Assembly (NCBI GenBank): GCA_003454835.1
Contig: DMTA01000063.1
Coordinates: 1 to 12,513 of the forward strand
Origin: Achromobacter sp.
GTDB taxonomy: Bacteria; Pseudomonadota; Gammaproteobacteria; Burkholderiales; Burkholderiaceae_B
Direction: 5' to 3'
DNA: 12,513 bases
Shown here: in pieces, positions 1 to 6,428 of the stretch
Layout: the number at the start of each line of letters is the position of its first letter
Position numbering within the stretch: position 1 is the stretch's first letter
Notes under the pieces: generated by a model
The model's input: only the letters and a program-made list of their open reading frames with translations
Databases searched by the model: none
Told to the model about the DNA's origin: nothing
Made by a program: the position numbers and the translations under genes

Positions 1-725
1 CCTGCCCCGTCAGCGGCAGCGTCCTCGCCATCGAGGCTTCGCTGGACCGCGCGGCGGCCGCCGTCGAACTGATCCACGCCTATTCGCTTGTCCACGACGA
101 TCTGCCCTGCATGGACGACGACACGCTGCGTCGCGGCCGGCCCACGACGCACGTGCAGTTCGACGAAGCCACCGCCATGCTGGCGGGCGATGCATTGCAA
201 CCGCTGGCGTTCGAATTGGTCGCGTCCATGCCGATTGCCCCGGCGCTGATCGTCCAGGCCACCCAGTCGCTGGCGCGTGCCGCCGGCAGTCAGGGCATGG
301 CGGGCGGGCAGGCGATCGACCTGTTCAGGGTCGGCCGCTCGCTGTCGCGCGATGAACTGCAAATGATGCACGGCATGAAGACCGGCGCCATGCTGGCGTG
401 CAGCGTGGCGTTGGGCGGCATCGTGGCGGGCGCCAGCTCGGCGTCGCGCCAGGCGCTGGACGCCTACGCGCAGGCCATGGGCCTGGCGTTCCAGGTGGTC
501 GACGATATTCTCGACGTCACCGCGGACAGCGCCAGCCTGGGCAAGACGCCGGGCAAGGACGCCGCCGAGAACAAGCCTACGTACGTTTCCCTGCTGGGCC
601 TGGATGAGGCCCGGGCGTTCGCCGAGGAATTGCGTGTGGCGGCGCTGGGTGCGCTGGCGCCGCTGGGCGACGCTGGAGCGCGTCTGGCCCAGCTTGCCGA
701 CTTCATCGTTCTTCGAGACCGCTGA
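1..725 (+). CDS. ispA: Farnesyl diphosphate synthase (geranyltranstransferase), 5' truncated by the window
   Basis: Cytoplasmic prenyltransferase that condenses IPP with DMAPP and then GPP to give farnesyl diphosphate, the precursor of quinone side chains and undecaprenyl phosphate. The reading frame is open from base 3 with no stop, so the gene starts left of the window; an internal ATG at 111 is not the start because it lies inside the first catalytic motif. About 240 residues are visible against roughly 300 for the family. The first aspartate-rich motif, DDLPCMDDD (bases 96-122), is followed by RRGRPTTH, and the second, DDILD (bases 501-515), by the family tail GKTPGKDAAENKPTY. Both Mg-diphosphate binding motifs are intact. 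dxs follows after 54 bases, and the pair is a known isoprenoid operon (often xseB-ispA-dxs; xseB would lie upstream). Identification is firm; only the N-terminus is unseen. Confidence 0.95.
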   Translation, partial: CPVSGSVLAIEASLDRAAAAVELIHAYSLVHDDLPCMDDDTLRRGRPTTHVQFDEATAMLAGDALQPLAFELVASMPIAPALIVQATQSLARAAGSQGMAGGQAIDLFRVGRSLSRDELQMMHGMKTGAMLACSVALGGIVAGASSASRQALDAYAQAMGLAFQVVDDILDVTADSASLGKTPGKDAAENKPTYVSLLGLDEARAFAEELRVAALGALAPLGDAGARLAQLADFIVLRDR

Positions 726-760
726 TCCGAGATCAGCCCGGCCTTCTTGGTAGGCCGGGC
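721..760 (+). other. Two overlapping inverted repeats in the ispA-dxs spacer
   Basis: Arm GCTGATC (721-727) pairs with GATCAGC (731-737) across a 3-base loop, and GCCCGGCC (736-743) pairs with GGCCGGGC (753-760) across a 9-base loop. The two stems share bases 736-737, so full formation of one partly excludes the other. The first stem contains the ispA stop codon. No T-run follows, so this is not a standard intrinsic terminator. The second stem ends 19 bases before the dxs start, in a region with no clear Shine-Dalgarno sequence. A role in coupling or mRNA processing is inference. Confidence 0.5.
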
Positions 761-779
761 CAACGAACCCCTTAAAAGC

Positions 780-2642
780 ATGACGACAGATTTACTGGAC
801 CGTATTCAATCGCCGGCTGACCTCAAGCGCCTGGATCGTCGCGAACTGAAAAAGCTTGCAGACGAATTGCGCGGCTTCGTGCTGGAATCGGTGTCCAAAA
901 CGGGCGGACACCTGTCGTCCAACCTGGGCACCGTCGAACTCACGCTGGCGCTGCACCAGGTGTTCGACACGCCGCACGACCGCATCGTGTGGGACGTGGG
1001 CCATCAGTCCTATCCGCACAAGATCCTGACGGGACGCCGCGCCGGCATGGCCAAGCTGCGTCAGCAGGGCGGTATTTCGGGCTTTCCGAAACGCAGCGAG
1101 TCCGAATACGACGCCTTCGGCACCGCGCACTCGTCCACATCGATCTCCGCGGCCCTGGGCATGGCGGTGGCCTCGCGCAATGCGGGCGAGCAGCGCCAGC
1201 ACATCGCGGTGATCGGCGATGGCGCCATGTCCGCGGGCATGGCGTTCGAAGCCATGAACAACGCGGGAGTGACGCCCGACATCAATCTGCTGGTGATCCT
1301 GAACGACAACGACATGTCGATCTCGCCGCCGGTGGGGGCGCTGAACCGCTATCTGGCGCGCCTGATGTCCGGCCGCTTCTACGCCGCGGCCAAGAACGTG
1401 GGCCGGGCGGTGCTGCAGCATGTGCCGCCGGTGCTTGAACTGGCGCGCCGCTTCGAAGAGCACGCCAAGGGTATGGTCACGCCAGCCACGCTGTTTGAAG
1501 AGTTCGGCTTCAACTACGTCGGCCCCATCGACGGCCACGACCTGGATGCGCTGGTGCCCACGCTGCAGAACCTGAAGGCCCTCGAAGGCCTGCAGTTCCT
1601 GCACGTCGTCACACGCAAGGGCCAGGGCTACAAGCTGGCCGAAGCCGATCCCGTGCTTTATCACGGTCCCGGCAAGTTCGATCCGGCCGTCGGCATCCAG
1701 CAATCGAAGGCGCCGGGCAAGCGCACTTTCACGCAGGTGTTCGGCACGTGGCTGTGCGACACGGCTCAGCAGGATTCGCGCCTGGTGGCCGTTACGCCCG
1801 CCATGCGCGAAGGCAGCGGCCTGGTCGAATTCGAACAGCGCTTTCCGCAGCGCTATTTCGACGTGGGCATCGCCGAACAGCACGCCGTCACGTTCGCCGC
1901 GGGCGTGGCCTGCGAAGGCCAGAAGCCGGTCGTCGCCATCTATTCCACGTTCATGCAACGCGGCTACGACCAATTCATTCATGACGTCGCCCTGCAGAAC
2001 CTGGACGTCACGTTTGCGCTGGACCGCGCAGGCATCGTGGGTGCGGACGGCGCCACGCACGCCGGCAATTACGACATCGCCTTCCTGCGCTGCGTGCCGA
2101 ACATGGTGGTGGCCACGCCTTCCGACGAGAACGAAACCCGCCTGCTCCTGACGACCTGTTATCAGCACTCCGGTCCGGCATCGGTGCGTTACCCGCGCGG
2201 CGCGGGCTGCGGCGCCGTGGAAAGCGCGGGCCTGGACACCGTTGAACTGGGCAAGGGCGTCGTCCGCCGCGAAGGCAAGAAAATCGCCATCCTGGGCTTT
2301 GGCACACTGGTGCAGGCCGCGCTGGGCGCCGCCGGCAAGCTGGACGCGACCGTGGCCGACATGCGGTTCGTCAAGCCGATCGACCGCGACCTGATCCTGG
2401 ATCTGGCCAGCCGCCACGACGCGATCGTCACGCTGGAAGACGCCTGCATCATGGGCGGCGCGGGCAGCGCGGTCCTGGAAGTGCTGAGTGCCGCGGGCGT
2501 GCTGATCCCGGTGCTGCAGCTTGGTTTGCCGGACGAATTCATCGACCACGGCGAGCAATCGGCCCTTTTGGCCGGCCTGGGTCTGGATGCCGCGGGCATC
2601 GAGCAGTCAATCCGCACGCGCTACGCGGACCTGCTGAAGTGA
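780..2642 (+). CDS. dxs: 1-deoxy-D-xylulose-5-phosphate synthase
   Basis: Thiamin-diphosphate enzyme that joins pyruvate and glyceraldehyde 3-phosphate to make DXP, the entry step of the MEP isoprenoid pathway and a precursor for thiamin and pyridoxal phosphate. The product is 620 residues, the usual length. Visible motifs are [10 protein letters not shown] (41-50), [11 protein letters not shown] (71-81), the ThDP/Mg site GDGAMSAG (146-153) with Asn at 175 and 177, the pyrimidine-binding domain with DVGIAEQHA (351-359, Glu356 being the expected cofactor-activating Glu), and His417 in GADGATHAG. The C-terminal transketolase-like domain is complete. The ATG at 780 gives the family N-terminus [12 protein letters not shown]; an in-frame TTG at 747 would add 11 residues encoded by the hairpin and is unlikely. 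No clear Shine-Dalgarno lies upstream (CCCCTTAAAAGC), so translation may depend on coupling to ispA, 54 bases upstream. The stop is followed by TCCAGG. Confidence 0.97.
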   Translation: MTTDLLDRIQSPADLKRLDRRELKKLADELRGFVLESVSKTGGHLSSNLGTVELTLALHQVFDTPHDRIVWDVGHQSYPHKILTGRRAGMAKLRQQGGISGFPKRSESEYDAFGTAHSSTSISAALGMAVASRNAGEQRQHIAVIGDGAMSAGMAFEAMNNAGVTPDINLLVILNDNDMSISPPVGALNRYLARLMSGRFYAAAKNVGRAVLQHVPPVLELARRFEEHAKGMVTPATLFEEFGFNYVGPIDGHDLDALVPTLQNLKALEGLQFLHVVTRKGQGYKLAEADPVLYHGPGKFDPAVGIQQSKAPGKRTFTQVFGTWLCDTAQQDSRLVAVTPAMREGSGLVEFEQRFPQRYFDVGIAEQHAVTFAAGVACEGQKPVVAIYSTFMQRGYDQFIHDVALQNLDVTFALDRAGIVGADGATHAGNYDIAFLRCVPNMVVATPSDENETRLLLTTCYQHSGPASVRYPRGAGCGAVESAGLDTVELGKGVVRREGKKIAILGFGTLVQAALGAAGKLDATVADMRFVKPIDRDLILDLASRHDAIVTLEDACIMGGAGSAVLEVLSAAGVLIPVLQLGLPDEFIDHGEQSALLAGLGLDAAGIEQSIRTRYADLLK

Positions 2643-2664
2643 TCCAGGCGGATTGATCCGGCTG

Positions 2665-2704
2665 ATCCTTGCGTCCGAGGGCGTGTGCCTTCGGACGCAA
2701 GGAT
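2665..2704 (+). other. Long perfect hairpin after dxs (terminator-like, no T-run)
   Basis: ATCCTTGCGTCCGA (2665-2678) is the exact reverse complement of TCGGACGCAAGGAT (2691-2704), giving a 14-bp stem with a 12-base loop, 22 bases after the dxs stop. GAAACACA follows instead of a T-run. It could stop RNA polymerase with Rho, protect the dxs mRNA 3' end, or be a copy of a dispersed palindromic repeat; the window cannot decide among these. Confidence 0.6.
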
Positions 2705-2721
2705 GAAACACACTGTTCCGG

Positions 2722-2746
2722 CCCTGCCCGCATGGGCTCGGCAGGG
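2722..2746 (+). other. Second hairpin in the dxs-folE2 spacer
   Basis: CCCTGCC (2722-2728) pairs with GGCAGGG (2740-2746), with one more G-C pair possible after a bulged C. The loop is about 11 bases. It lies between the long dxs hairpin and the probable folE2 promoter. No T-run follows. Function unknown. Confidence 0.4.
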
Positions 2747-2749
2747 TTA

Positions 2750-2794
2750 CCCCTTCTCATTGGGCTTGGCTGGGCGATAATTAGCCCCTTCTCA
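2750..2794 (+). repeat. 10-bp direct repeat flanking the probable folE2 -10 box
   Basis: CCCCTTCTCA occurs exactly at 2750-2759 and again at 2785-2794, start to start 35 bases apart. The left copy overlaps the candidate -35 box and the right copy spans the expected transcription start. This spacing would suit paired operator half-sites, but no regulator family is recognised, and chance cannot be ruled out from one copy pair. Confidence 0.5.
2754..2781 (+). promoter_or_regulatory. Candidate sigma70 promoter for folE2-DUF817
   Basis: TTCTCA (2754-2759, four of six matches to the -35 consensus), a 16-base spacer, and GATAAT (2776-2781, five of six matches to the -10 consensus). Start of transcription would fall near 2788, giving a leader of about 64 bases before the folE2 ATG at 2852. 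The -10 is good and the -35 is weak. Confidence 0.4.
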
Positions 2795-2851
2795 AGACAA
2801 CTGGGCCTGCACGTTGCTCCACGGCGGACCGGCCCGGACAGGTAAGCCGAC

Positions 2852-3649
2852 ATGAATTCTCCGATCGACCCCGCCATCGTGATGCCCGACGTCCAGAGCG
2901 CCACGGACACGCGGCATATTCCGATCCAGCGCGTGGGCATCCGCGGCGTGCGTCATCCCATGCAGGTCCAGAGCGGCGACGGCTCGGCGCAAGGCACGGT
3001 GGCCAACTGGACGCTGACCGTGGCCCTGCCGCCCGAAGAAAAGGGCACGCACATGTCCCGCTTCGTGGCCCTGCTCGAAAAGTACCGCACCACGCCCATG
3101 ACGCCGGCGCTGTTCCGCGCCATGGCGGCCGACATGCTGCCGCTGCTGCATGCCGAACGCGGCGACATCACCGCCTCGTTTCCGTACTTCATCAACAAGT
3201 CTGCGCCGATCTCCGGCGTGCAAAGCCTGCTGGACTACGAGATCCAGTGGATCGCGCGCGCGCAGGCCGGCAGCGTTGAATTCGAGCTGGTGGTCCAGGT
3301 GCCGGTCACCAGCCTGTGCCCCTGCTCGAAGGCCATCTCCGAATATGGTGCGCACAACCAACGTTCGCACGTCACCGTGTCGGCCATCCTGAACGAAGAC
3401 ATCTCGATGGACGGCGTGATCCGCCTGATCGAGGACGAAGGCTCGTGCGAACTGTGGGGGCTGCTCAAGCGCCCTGACGAAAAGTTCGTCACCGAACGCG
3501 CCTACGACAATCCCAAGTTCGTCGAGGACCTGGTGCGCGACGTGGCGGCCCGCCTGAACGCGCATCCCGGCATCGCGCGCTATCGCGTCGAAGCCGAGAA
3601 CTTCGAGTCCATCCACAACCACTCGGCCTACGCCGTCGTCGAAGGCTGA
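2852..3649 (+). CDS. folE2: GTP cyclohydrolase FolE2 (type IB)
   Basis: Converts GTP to 7,8-dihydroneopterin triphosphate, the first step of folate (and, in many bacteria, queuosine) synthesis, in the cytoplasm. The product is 265 residues, typical for the family. Recognisable blocks are [20 protein letters not shown] (residues 13-32), KGTHMSRF (64-71), [23 protein letters not shown] split around Cys156/Cys158 and His168, [17 protein letters not shown] (214-230), and [11 protein letters not shown] (251-261). Cys156, His168 and His255 fit the metal-site positions of this family. Type IB enzymes are known to work with metals other than zinc, and in some bacteria folE2 is under zinc control; I did not recognise a zinc-uptake-regulator box upstream. 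A DUF817 gene follows after 6 bases, so the two are probably one transcript. Confidence 0.95.
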   Translation: MNSPIDPAIVMPDVQSATDTRHIPIQRVGIRGVRHPMQVQSGDGSAQGTVANWTLTVALPPEEKGTHMSRFVALLEKYRTTPMTPALFRAMAADMLPLLHAERGDITASFPYFINKSAPISGVQSLLDYEIQWIARAQAGSVEFELVVQVPVTSLCPCSKAISEYGAHNQRSHVTVSAILNEDISMDGVIRLIEDEGSCELWGLLKRPDEKFVTERAYDNPKFVEDLVRDVAARLNAHPGIARYRVEAENFESIHNHSAYAVVEG

Positions 3650-3655
3650 CCGCCC

Positions 3656-4579
3656 GTGCGCCATCCGGCGGCCAGCGACTGGCCGCTTATCGCCGATCTG
3701 CAGCAGTGGGAAGCGCGGCTGGCCAGCAACCTGGCAAGCCGCGGCCGCCTTGGCGTGGCGCTTTACGAATTCTTCCGTTTTGGTGTGAAGCAGGCATGGG
3801 CGTGCCTGTTCGGCGGCCTGATGTGCGCGCTGCTGCTGGGCACGCACTGGTGGTATCCCAAGGATGCCGCGTTGGCGCGCTACGACTTCCTGACACTCGC
3901 CGCGCTAAGCATTCAGGCCGCGCTGCTGGCGCTGCGCATGGAAACCTGGAGCGAAGCGCGCGTGATCCTGATGTTTCATGTGGTCGGCACCTGCATGGAG
4001 ATCTTCAAGACCGCCGCCGGTTCGTGGATCTATCCCGAAGCCAGCGTGCTGCGCATTGGCGGCGTGCCGCTGTTCACCGGTTTCATGTATGCGGCGGTGG
4101 GTAGCTACCTGGCCCGCGTGTGGCGGCTCTTCGACTTCCGCTTCCGCGCGCATCCGCCGCTGGCGGCCACGGCGGCGCTGTCGGTGCTGATCTACCTGAA
4201 CTTCTTCACGCACCACTACGTGATGGACTTCCGGTGGGCGCTGTTTGCGATGACCGCCGTCCTGTTCGCGCGCACGTGGGTGTATTTCCGGATCTGGCAG
4301 GTCTACCGGCGCATGCCGCTGCTGCTGGGCTTCGTGCTGGTGGCGCTTTTCATCTGGTTTGCCGAAAACATCGGCACCTTCGCCAATGCGTGGCGTTATC
4401 CCAGCCAGGCGCAGGTCTGGCAGGTCGTGTCCATTGCCAAGCTGGGTTCGTGGTTTCTGCTCATGATCATCAGCTACGTCATGGTCAGCGTCGTCAACCG
4501 GCCACGGCCGATCAGTGGGGCCGATCTGCCTCCCGCAGCCGGGCAGCCCCGTGCACGCGACGCGTCCCTGATTTCCTGA
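3656..4579 (+). CDS. DUF817-family integral membrane protein (YoaT-like)
   Basis: Membrane protein of unknown function, 307 residues with a GTG start 6 bases after the folE2 stop. GAAGG at 3641-3645 is a fitting ribosome binding site inside the folE2 end, so translation is probably coupled. About seven or eight hydrophobic segments can be seen, roughly at residues 46-64, 78-94, 101-115, 135-152, 168-184, 194-212, 220-236 and 262-281. Two polar-aromatic signatures stand out: VVGTCMEIFKTAAGSWIYPE (109-128) and WFAENIGTFANAWRYPSQ (234-251), whose charged residues within membrane stretches suggest a binding or transport site. I recognise these as the DUF817/YoaT family from memory; no function is established that I know of. 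The shared transcript with folE2 hints at a link to pterins, folate or metal response, but this is inference. Confidence 0.85.
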   Translation: MRHPAASDWPLIADLQQWEARLASNLASRGRLGVALYEFFRFGVKQAWACLFGGLMCALLLGTHWWYPKDAALARYDFLTLAALSIQAALLALRMETWSEARVILMFHVVGTCMEIFKTAAGSWIYPEASVLRIGGVPLFTGFMYAAVGSYLARVWRLFDFRFRAHPPLAATAALSVLIYLNFFTHHYVMDFRWALFAMTAVLFARTWVYFRIWQVYRRMPLLLGFVLVALFIWFAENIGTFANAWRYPSQAQVWQVVSIAKLGSWFLLMIISYVMVSVVNRPRPISGADLPPAAGQPRARDASLIS

Positions 4580-4590
4580 GTCTGTCCGGC

Positions 4591-4619
4591 TTGCAAGTGT
4601 CCGCTCAATCGGTGATAAT
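4591..4619 (+). promoter_or_regulatory. Strong sigma70-type promoter of the rpsF operon
   Basis: TTGCAA (4591-4596), a 17-base spacer, and GATAAT (4614-4619). This is close to consensus with ideal spacing, as expected for a ribosomal protein operon. It lies just behind the DUF817 stop codon (4579). Transcription should begin near 4626, giving a leader of about 139 bases. Confidence 0.75.
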
Positions 4620-4626
4620 CGAGGGC

Positions 4627-4764
4627 TTTCTTGCTCGACCACCCATGGTTTTTGGGTAGCGGGCTGCCCCTTGCGGCGAAACGTCAATGATGTTGATCCA
4701 CCCATGATGGAAAGCGCGGGTGCAAGGCGTTTGGCCAGCAAGACATCCTCAAGGAGTTTTACTC
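4627..4764 (+). promoter_or_regulatory. 5' leader of the rpsF operon mRNA
   Basis: About 138 bases between the predicted transcription start and the rpsF ATG, with no convincing gene. It holds a short stem ACCCA/TGGGT (4641-4645 with 4653-4657), a 9-bp direct repeat CCACCCATG (4639-4647 and 4698-4706), and the strong ribosome binding site AAGGAG (4751-4756). Ribosomal protein operons often have autoregulatory leaders, but the CCG element described for binding of the S6:S18 pair is absent here (no CCG triplet in 4627-4764), so autoregulation is not supported by sequence. Confidence 0.4.
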
Positions 4765-5139
4765 ATGCGTCACTACGAAGTAGTGTTTATCGTTCACCCC
4801 GACCAAAGCGAGCAAGTGCCCGCCATGGTCGAGCGTTACCAAGCGCTGGTCACGGGCCAAGGCGGCTCGATCCATCGCCTGGAAGACTGGGGCCGCCGTC
4901 AACTGGCCTACCCGATCCAGAAGCTCGTCAAGGCTCACTACGTCTGCCTGAACATCGAGTGCGGCCAAGCCACGCTGGATGAGCTGGAACACTCGTTCCG
5001 CTACAACGACGCCGTGCTGCGCCACCTGGTCATCAAGACCAAGAAGGCCCAGACCACCCCGTCGATCATGATGAAGTCGGTCGAGCGCGAAGAAGCCCGC
5101 AAGGCTTCGGCGGAAGCTGCTCCGGCTCAGGCCGAGTAA
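4765..5139 (+). CDS. rpsF: Small ribosomal subunit protein bS6
   Basis: Structural protein of the 30S platform that binds 16S rRNA together with S18. The product is 124 residues, within the family range. It opens with [20 protein letters not shown] and carries the S6 signatures [27 protein letters not shown] (residues 44-57), HYVCLNIEC and [18 protein letters not shown] (70-87, approximate), then an Ala/Glu-rich tail that is common in this protein. The start at 4765 is set by AAGGAG at 4751-4756, 8 bases upstream; an in-frame GTG at 4720 would add 15 residues unlike S6. It is the first gene of rpsF-priB-rpsR-rplI, driven by the promoter at 4591-4619. Confidence 0.96.
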   Translation: MRHYEVVFIVHPDQSEQVPAMVERYQALVTGQGGSIHRLEDWGRRQLAYPIQKLVKAHYVCLNIECGQATLDELEHSFRYNDAVLRHLVIKTKKAQTTPSIMMKSVEREEARKASAEAAPAQAE

Positions 5140-5189
5140 GCAGGCTCACGCAGAGCTCATCGCATCAAGTCCCCTCGGTACCAGGCAGG

Positions 5190-5513
5190 ATGAACAAGCT
5201 GGAACTCAGCGCCCGCGTTCTCGAATGCGAGCCTTTGCGCCACACACCCGCCGGTTTGCCAGCGCTGGAAATGCTGCTGGCGCACGAGTCGGAAGTCATC
5301 GAAGCCGGCCACCCGCGCCGTGTCGAACTGACGATTTCCGCCGTGGCACTGGGAGATCTGGCGCTGCTCTTGAGAAACACCGCGTTAGGGTCTGAATTGC
5401 TGGTGCAGGGGTTTTTGGCTCCCGCCCGCAAGGACTCGGTGAAGATCAAGCTGCATCTGCAGCAGGTGCGCAAGATCAGCGGAAGCGCTGGACGCGATCC
5501 GCAGGTGGCCTGA
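5190..5513 (+). CDS. priB: Primosomal replication protein PriB
   Basis: Small OB-fold single-strand-DNA-binding protein that helps PriA reload DnaB at stalled forks, and a paralog of SSB. The product is 107 residues, typical length. [20 protein letters not shown] begins the first strands of the fold; [26 protein letters not shown] and [18 protein letters not shown] (66-83) match PriB, and the chain ends with [13 protein letters not shown]. The position between rpsF and rpsR is the hallmark of beta- and gammaproteobacterial priB, where other bacteria carry ssb. It starts 50 bases after rpsF. The ribosome binding site is poor (AGG at 5183-5185, only 4 bases away), which suggests lower translation than its ribosomal neighbours. 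Confidence 0.92.
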   Translation: MNKLELSARVLECEPLRHTPAGLPALEMLLAHESEVIEAGHPRRVELTISAVALGDLALLLRNTALGSELLVQGFLAPARKDSVKIKLHLQQVRKISGSAGRDPQVA

Positions 5514-5564
5514 AGGCAATGAGACCCAGGGTGCGAGAGCGCCTTCTGAATACGGATAGGTTAT

Positions 5565-5591
5565 GGGGAAGTGGGCATTGACCCAGTCCCC
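5565..5591 (+). promoter_or_regulatory. Hairpin just before the rpsR ribosome binding site
   Basis: GGGGA (5565-5569) pairs with TCCCC (5587-5591), and inside it TGGG (5572-5575) pairs with CCCA (5582-5585) around the loop CATTGA, with a small internal loop. The rpsR ribosome binding site AAGG (5601-5604) begins 9 bases downstream. The 99-base priB-rpsR gap otherwise holds no gene. It may be a site for translational control or RNA processing; this is inference from position and pairing only. Confidence 0.45.
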
Positions 5592-5612
5592 TCAAACATA
5601 AAGGCACATATC

Positions 5613-5885
5613 ATGGCTTTCTTCGGAAAACGCAAAGAAAAACGCAAATTCACGCAGCAGAACCCGCTCTTCAAGCGTCGTAAGTTCTGCCGCTTTACCG
5701 CAGCCGGCGTCGAAGAGATCGACTACAAGGATCTGGACACCCTGCGCGACTTCGTGCAAGAAAACGGCAAGATCATCCCGGCTCGCCTGACCGGCACCAA
5801 GGCAATCTACCAGCGTCAGCTGGACACCGCCATCAAGCGCGCGCGCTTCCTGGCTCTGTTGCCTTACACCGACAACCACAACTAA
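5613..5885 (+). CDS. rpsR: Small ribosomal subunit protein bS18
   Basis: Structural 30S protein that works as a pair with S6 on the platform. The product is 90 residues. [20 protein letters not shown] is followed by the classic S18 core [20 protein letters not shown] (residues 20-39), then [20 protein letters not shown] (41-60) and the basic end [17 protein letters not shown]. The ATG at 5613 has AAGG at 5601-5604, 8 bases upstream. A GTG at 5571 in the same frame lies inside the hairpin and would give a non-family extension. rplI follows after 14 bases. The stop TAA is followed by TCCGG, resembling the TGATCC context of other genes here. Confidence 0.96.
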   Translation: MAFFGKRKEKRKFTQQNPLFKRRKFCRFTAAGVEEIDYKDLDTLRDFVQENGKIIPARLTGTKAIYQRQLDTAIKRARFLALLPYTDNHN

Positions 5886-5899
5886 TCCGGGGCACTGAA

Positions 5900-6355
5900 A
5901 TGCAAGTTATTCTGCTCGAAAAAGTCGTCAACCTGGGCAACCTGGGTGAAGTCGTGCGCGTGCGTGATGGCTACGCCCGCAACTTCCTGATTCCCCAGAA
6001 GAAGGCCCGTCGCGCAACCGACGCCGCCCTGAAGGAATTCGAAGCCCGTCGCGCCGAGCTGGAAAAGGTCCAGGCTGAAAAGCTGGCCGCTTCCCAAGCC
6101 CTGGGCGAGCGCCTGAACGGCTACCAGCTCAAGATCGTTCAGAAGGCCGGCGTTGACGGTCGTCTGTTCGGTTCGGTCACCAACGCCGACATCGCCGAAG
6201 GTCTGAAGAAGGCTTCGTTCGAAGCCGTCGAAAAGTCCCAAGTGCGTCTGCCCAATGGCCAACTGAAGGCTATCGGCGAGTACCCGGTCCAGGTCGCCCT
6301 GCACGCCGACGTCGTGGTCGACATCACGGTTCTGGTCGAAGGCGAACTGTCCTGA
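5900..6355 (+). CDS. rplI: Large ribosomal subunit protein bL9
   Basis: Two-domain 50S protein at the base of the L1 stalk, binding 23S rRNA. The product is 151 residues. The N-terminal RNA-binding domain shows [19 protein letters not shown] and [20 protein letters not shown] (21-40); a long charged helix (about 41-75) links to the C-terminal domain with [20 protein letters not shown] (82-101) and a final strand [12 protein letters not shown]. Start ATG at 5900 has GGGG at 5889-5892 as a modest ribosome binding site. It is the last gene before the intrinsic terminator, so the rpsF operon ends here. The stop context is CTGATCCGGCA, identical over 11 bases to that of dnaB. Confidence 0.96.
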   Translation: MQVILLEKVVNLGNLGEVVRVRDGYARNFLIPQKKARRATDAALKEFEARRAELEKVQAEKLAASQALGERLNGYQLKIVQKAGVDGRLFGSVTNADIAEGLKKASFEAVEKSQVRLPNGQLKAIGEYPVQVALHADVVVDITVLVEGELS

Positions 6356-6376
6356 TCCGGCAGTCGAGGTAAAAAG

Positions 6377-6403
6377 AAGCCGGCCCGCGTGCCGGCTTTT
6401 TTT
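6377..6403 (+). terminator. Intrinsic terminator of the rpsF-priB-rpsR-rplI operon
   Basis: Stem AAGCCGGC (6377-6384) with GCCGGCTT (6391-6398), loop CCGCGT, then seven Ts (6397-6403), a C and four more Ts. It lies 21 bases after the rplI stop. It is a textbook Rho-independent terminator and leaves only about 25 bases before the next reading frame. Confidence 0.93.
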
Positions 6404-6428
6404 CTTTTCGCGGCCTGCCACCCCCTTT

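Noticed and set aside
792..2558. 588-residue minus-strand open frame opposite dxs
   Set aside because: Antisense shadow of dxs caused by codon bias; no recognisable motif.
4627..4764. S6:S18-binding autoregulatory motif in the rpsF leader
   Set aside because: No CCG triplet occurs in this stretch, so the defining element is missing.
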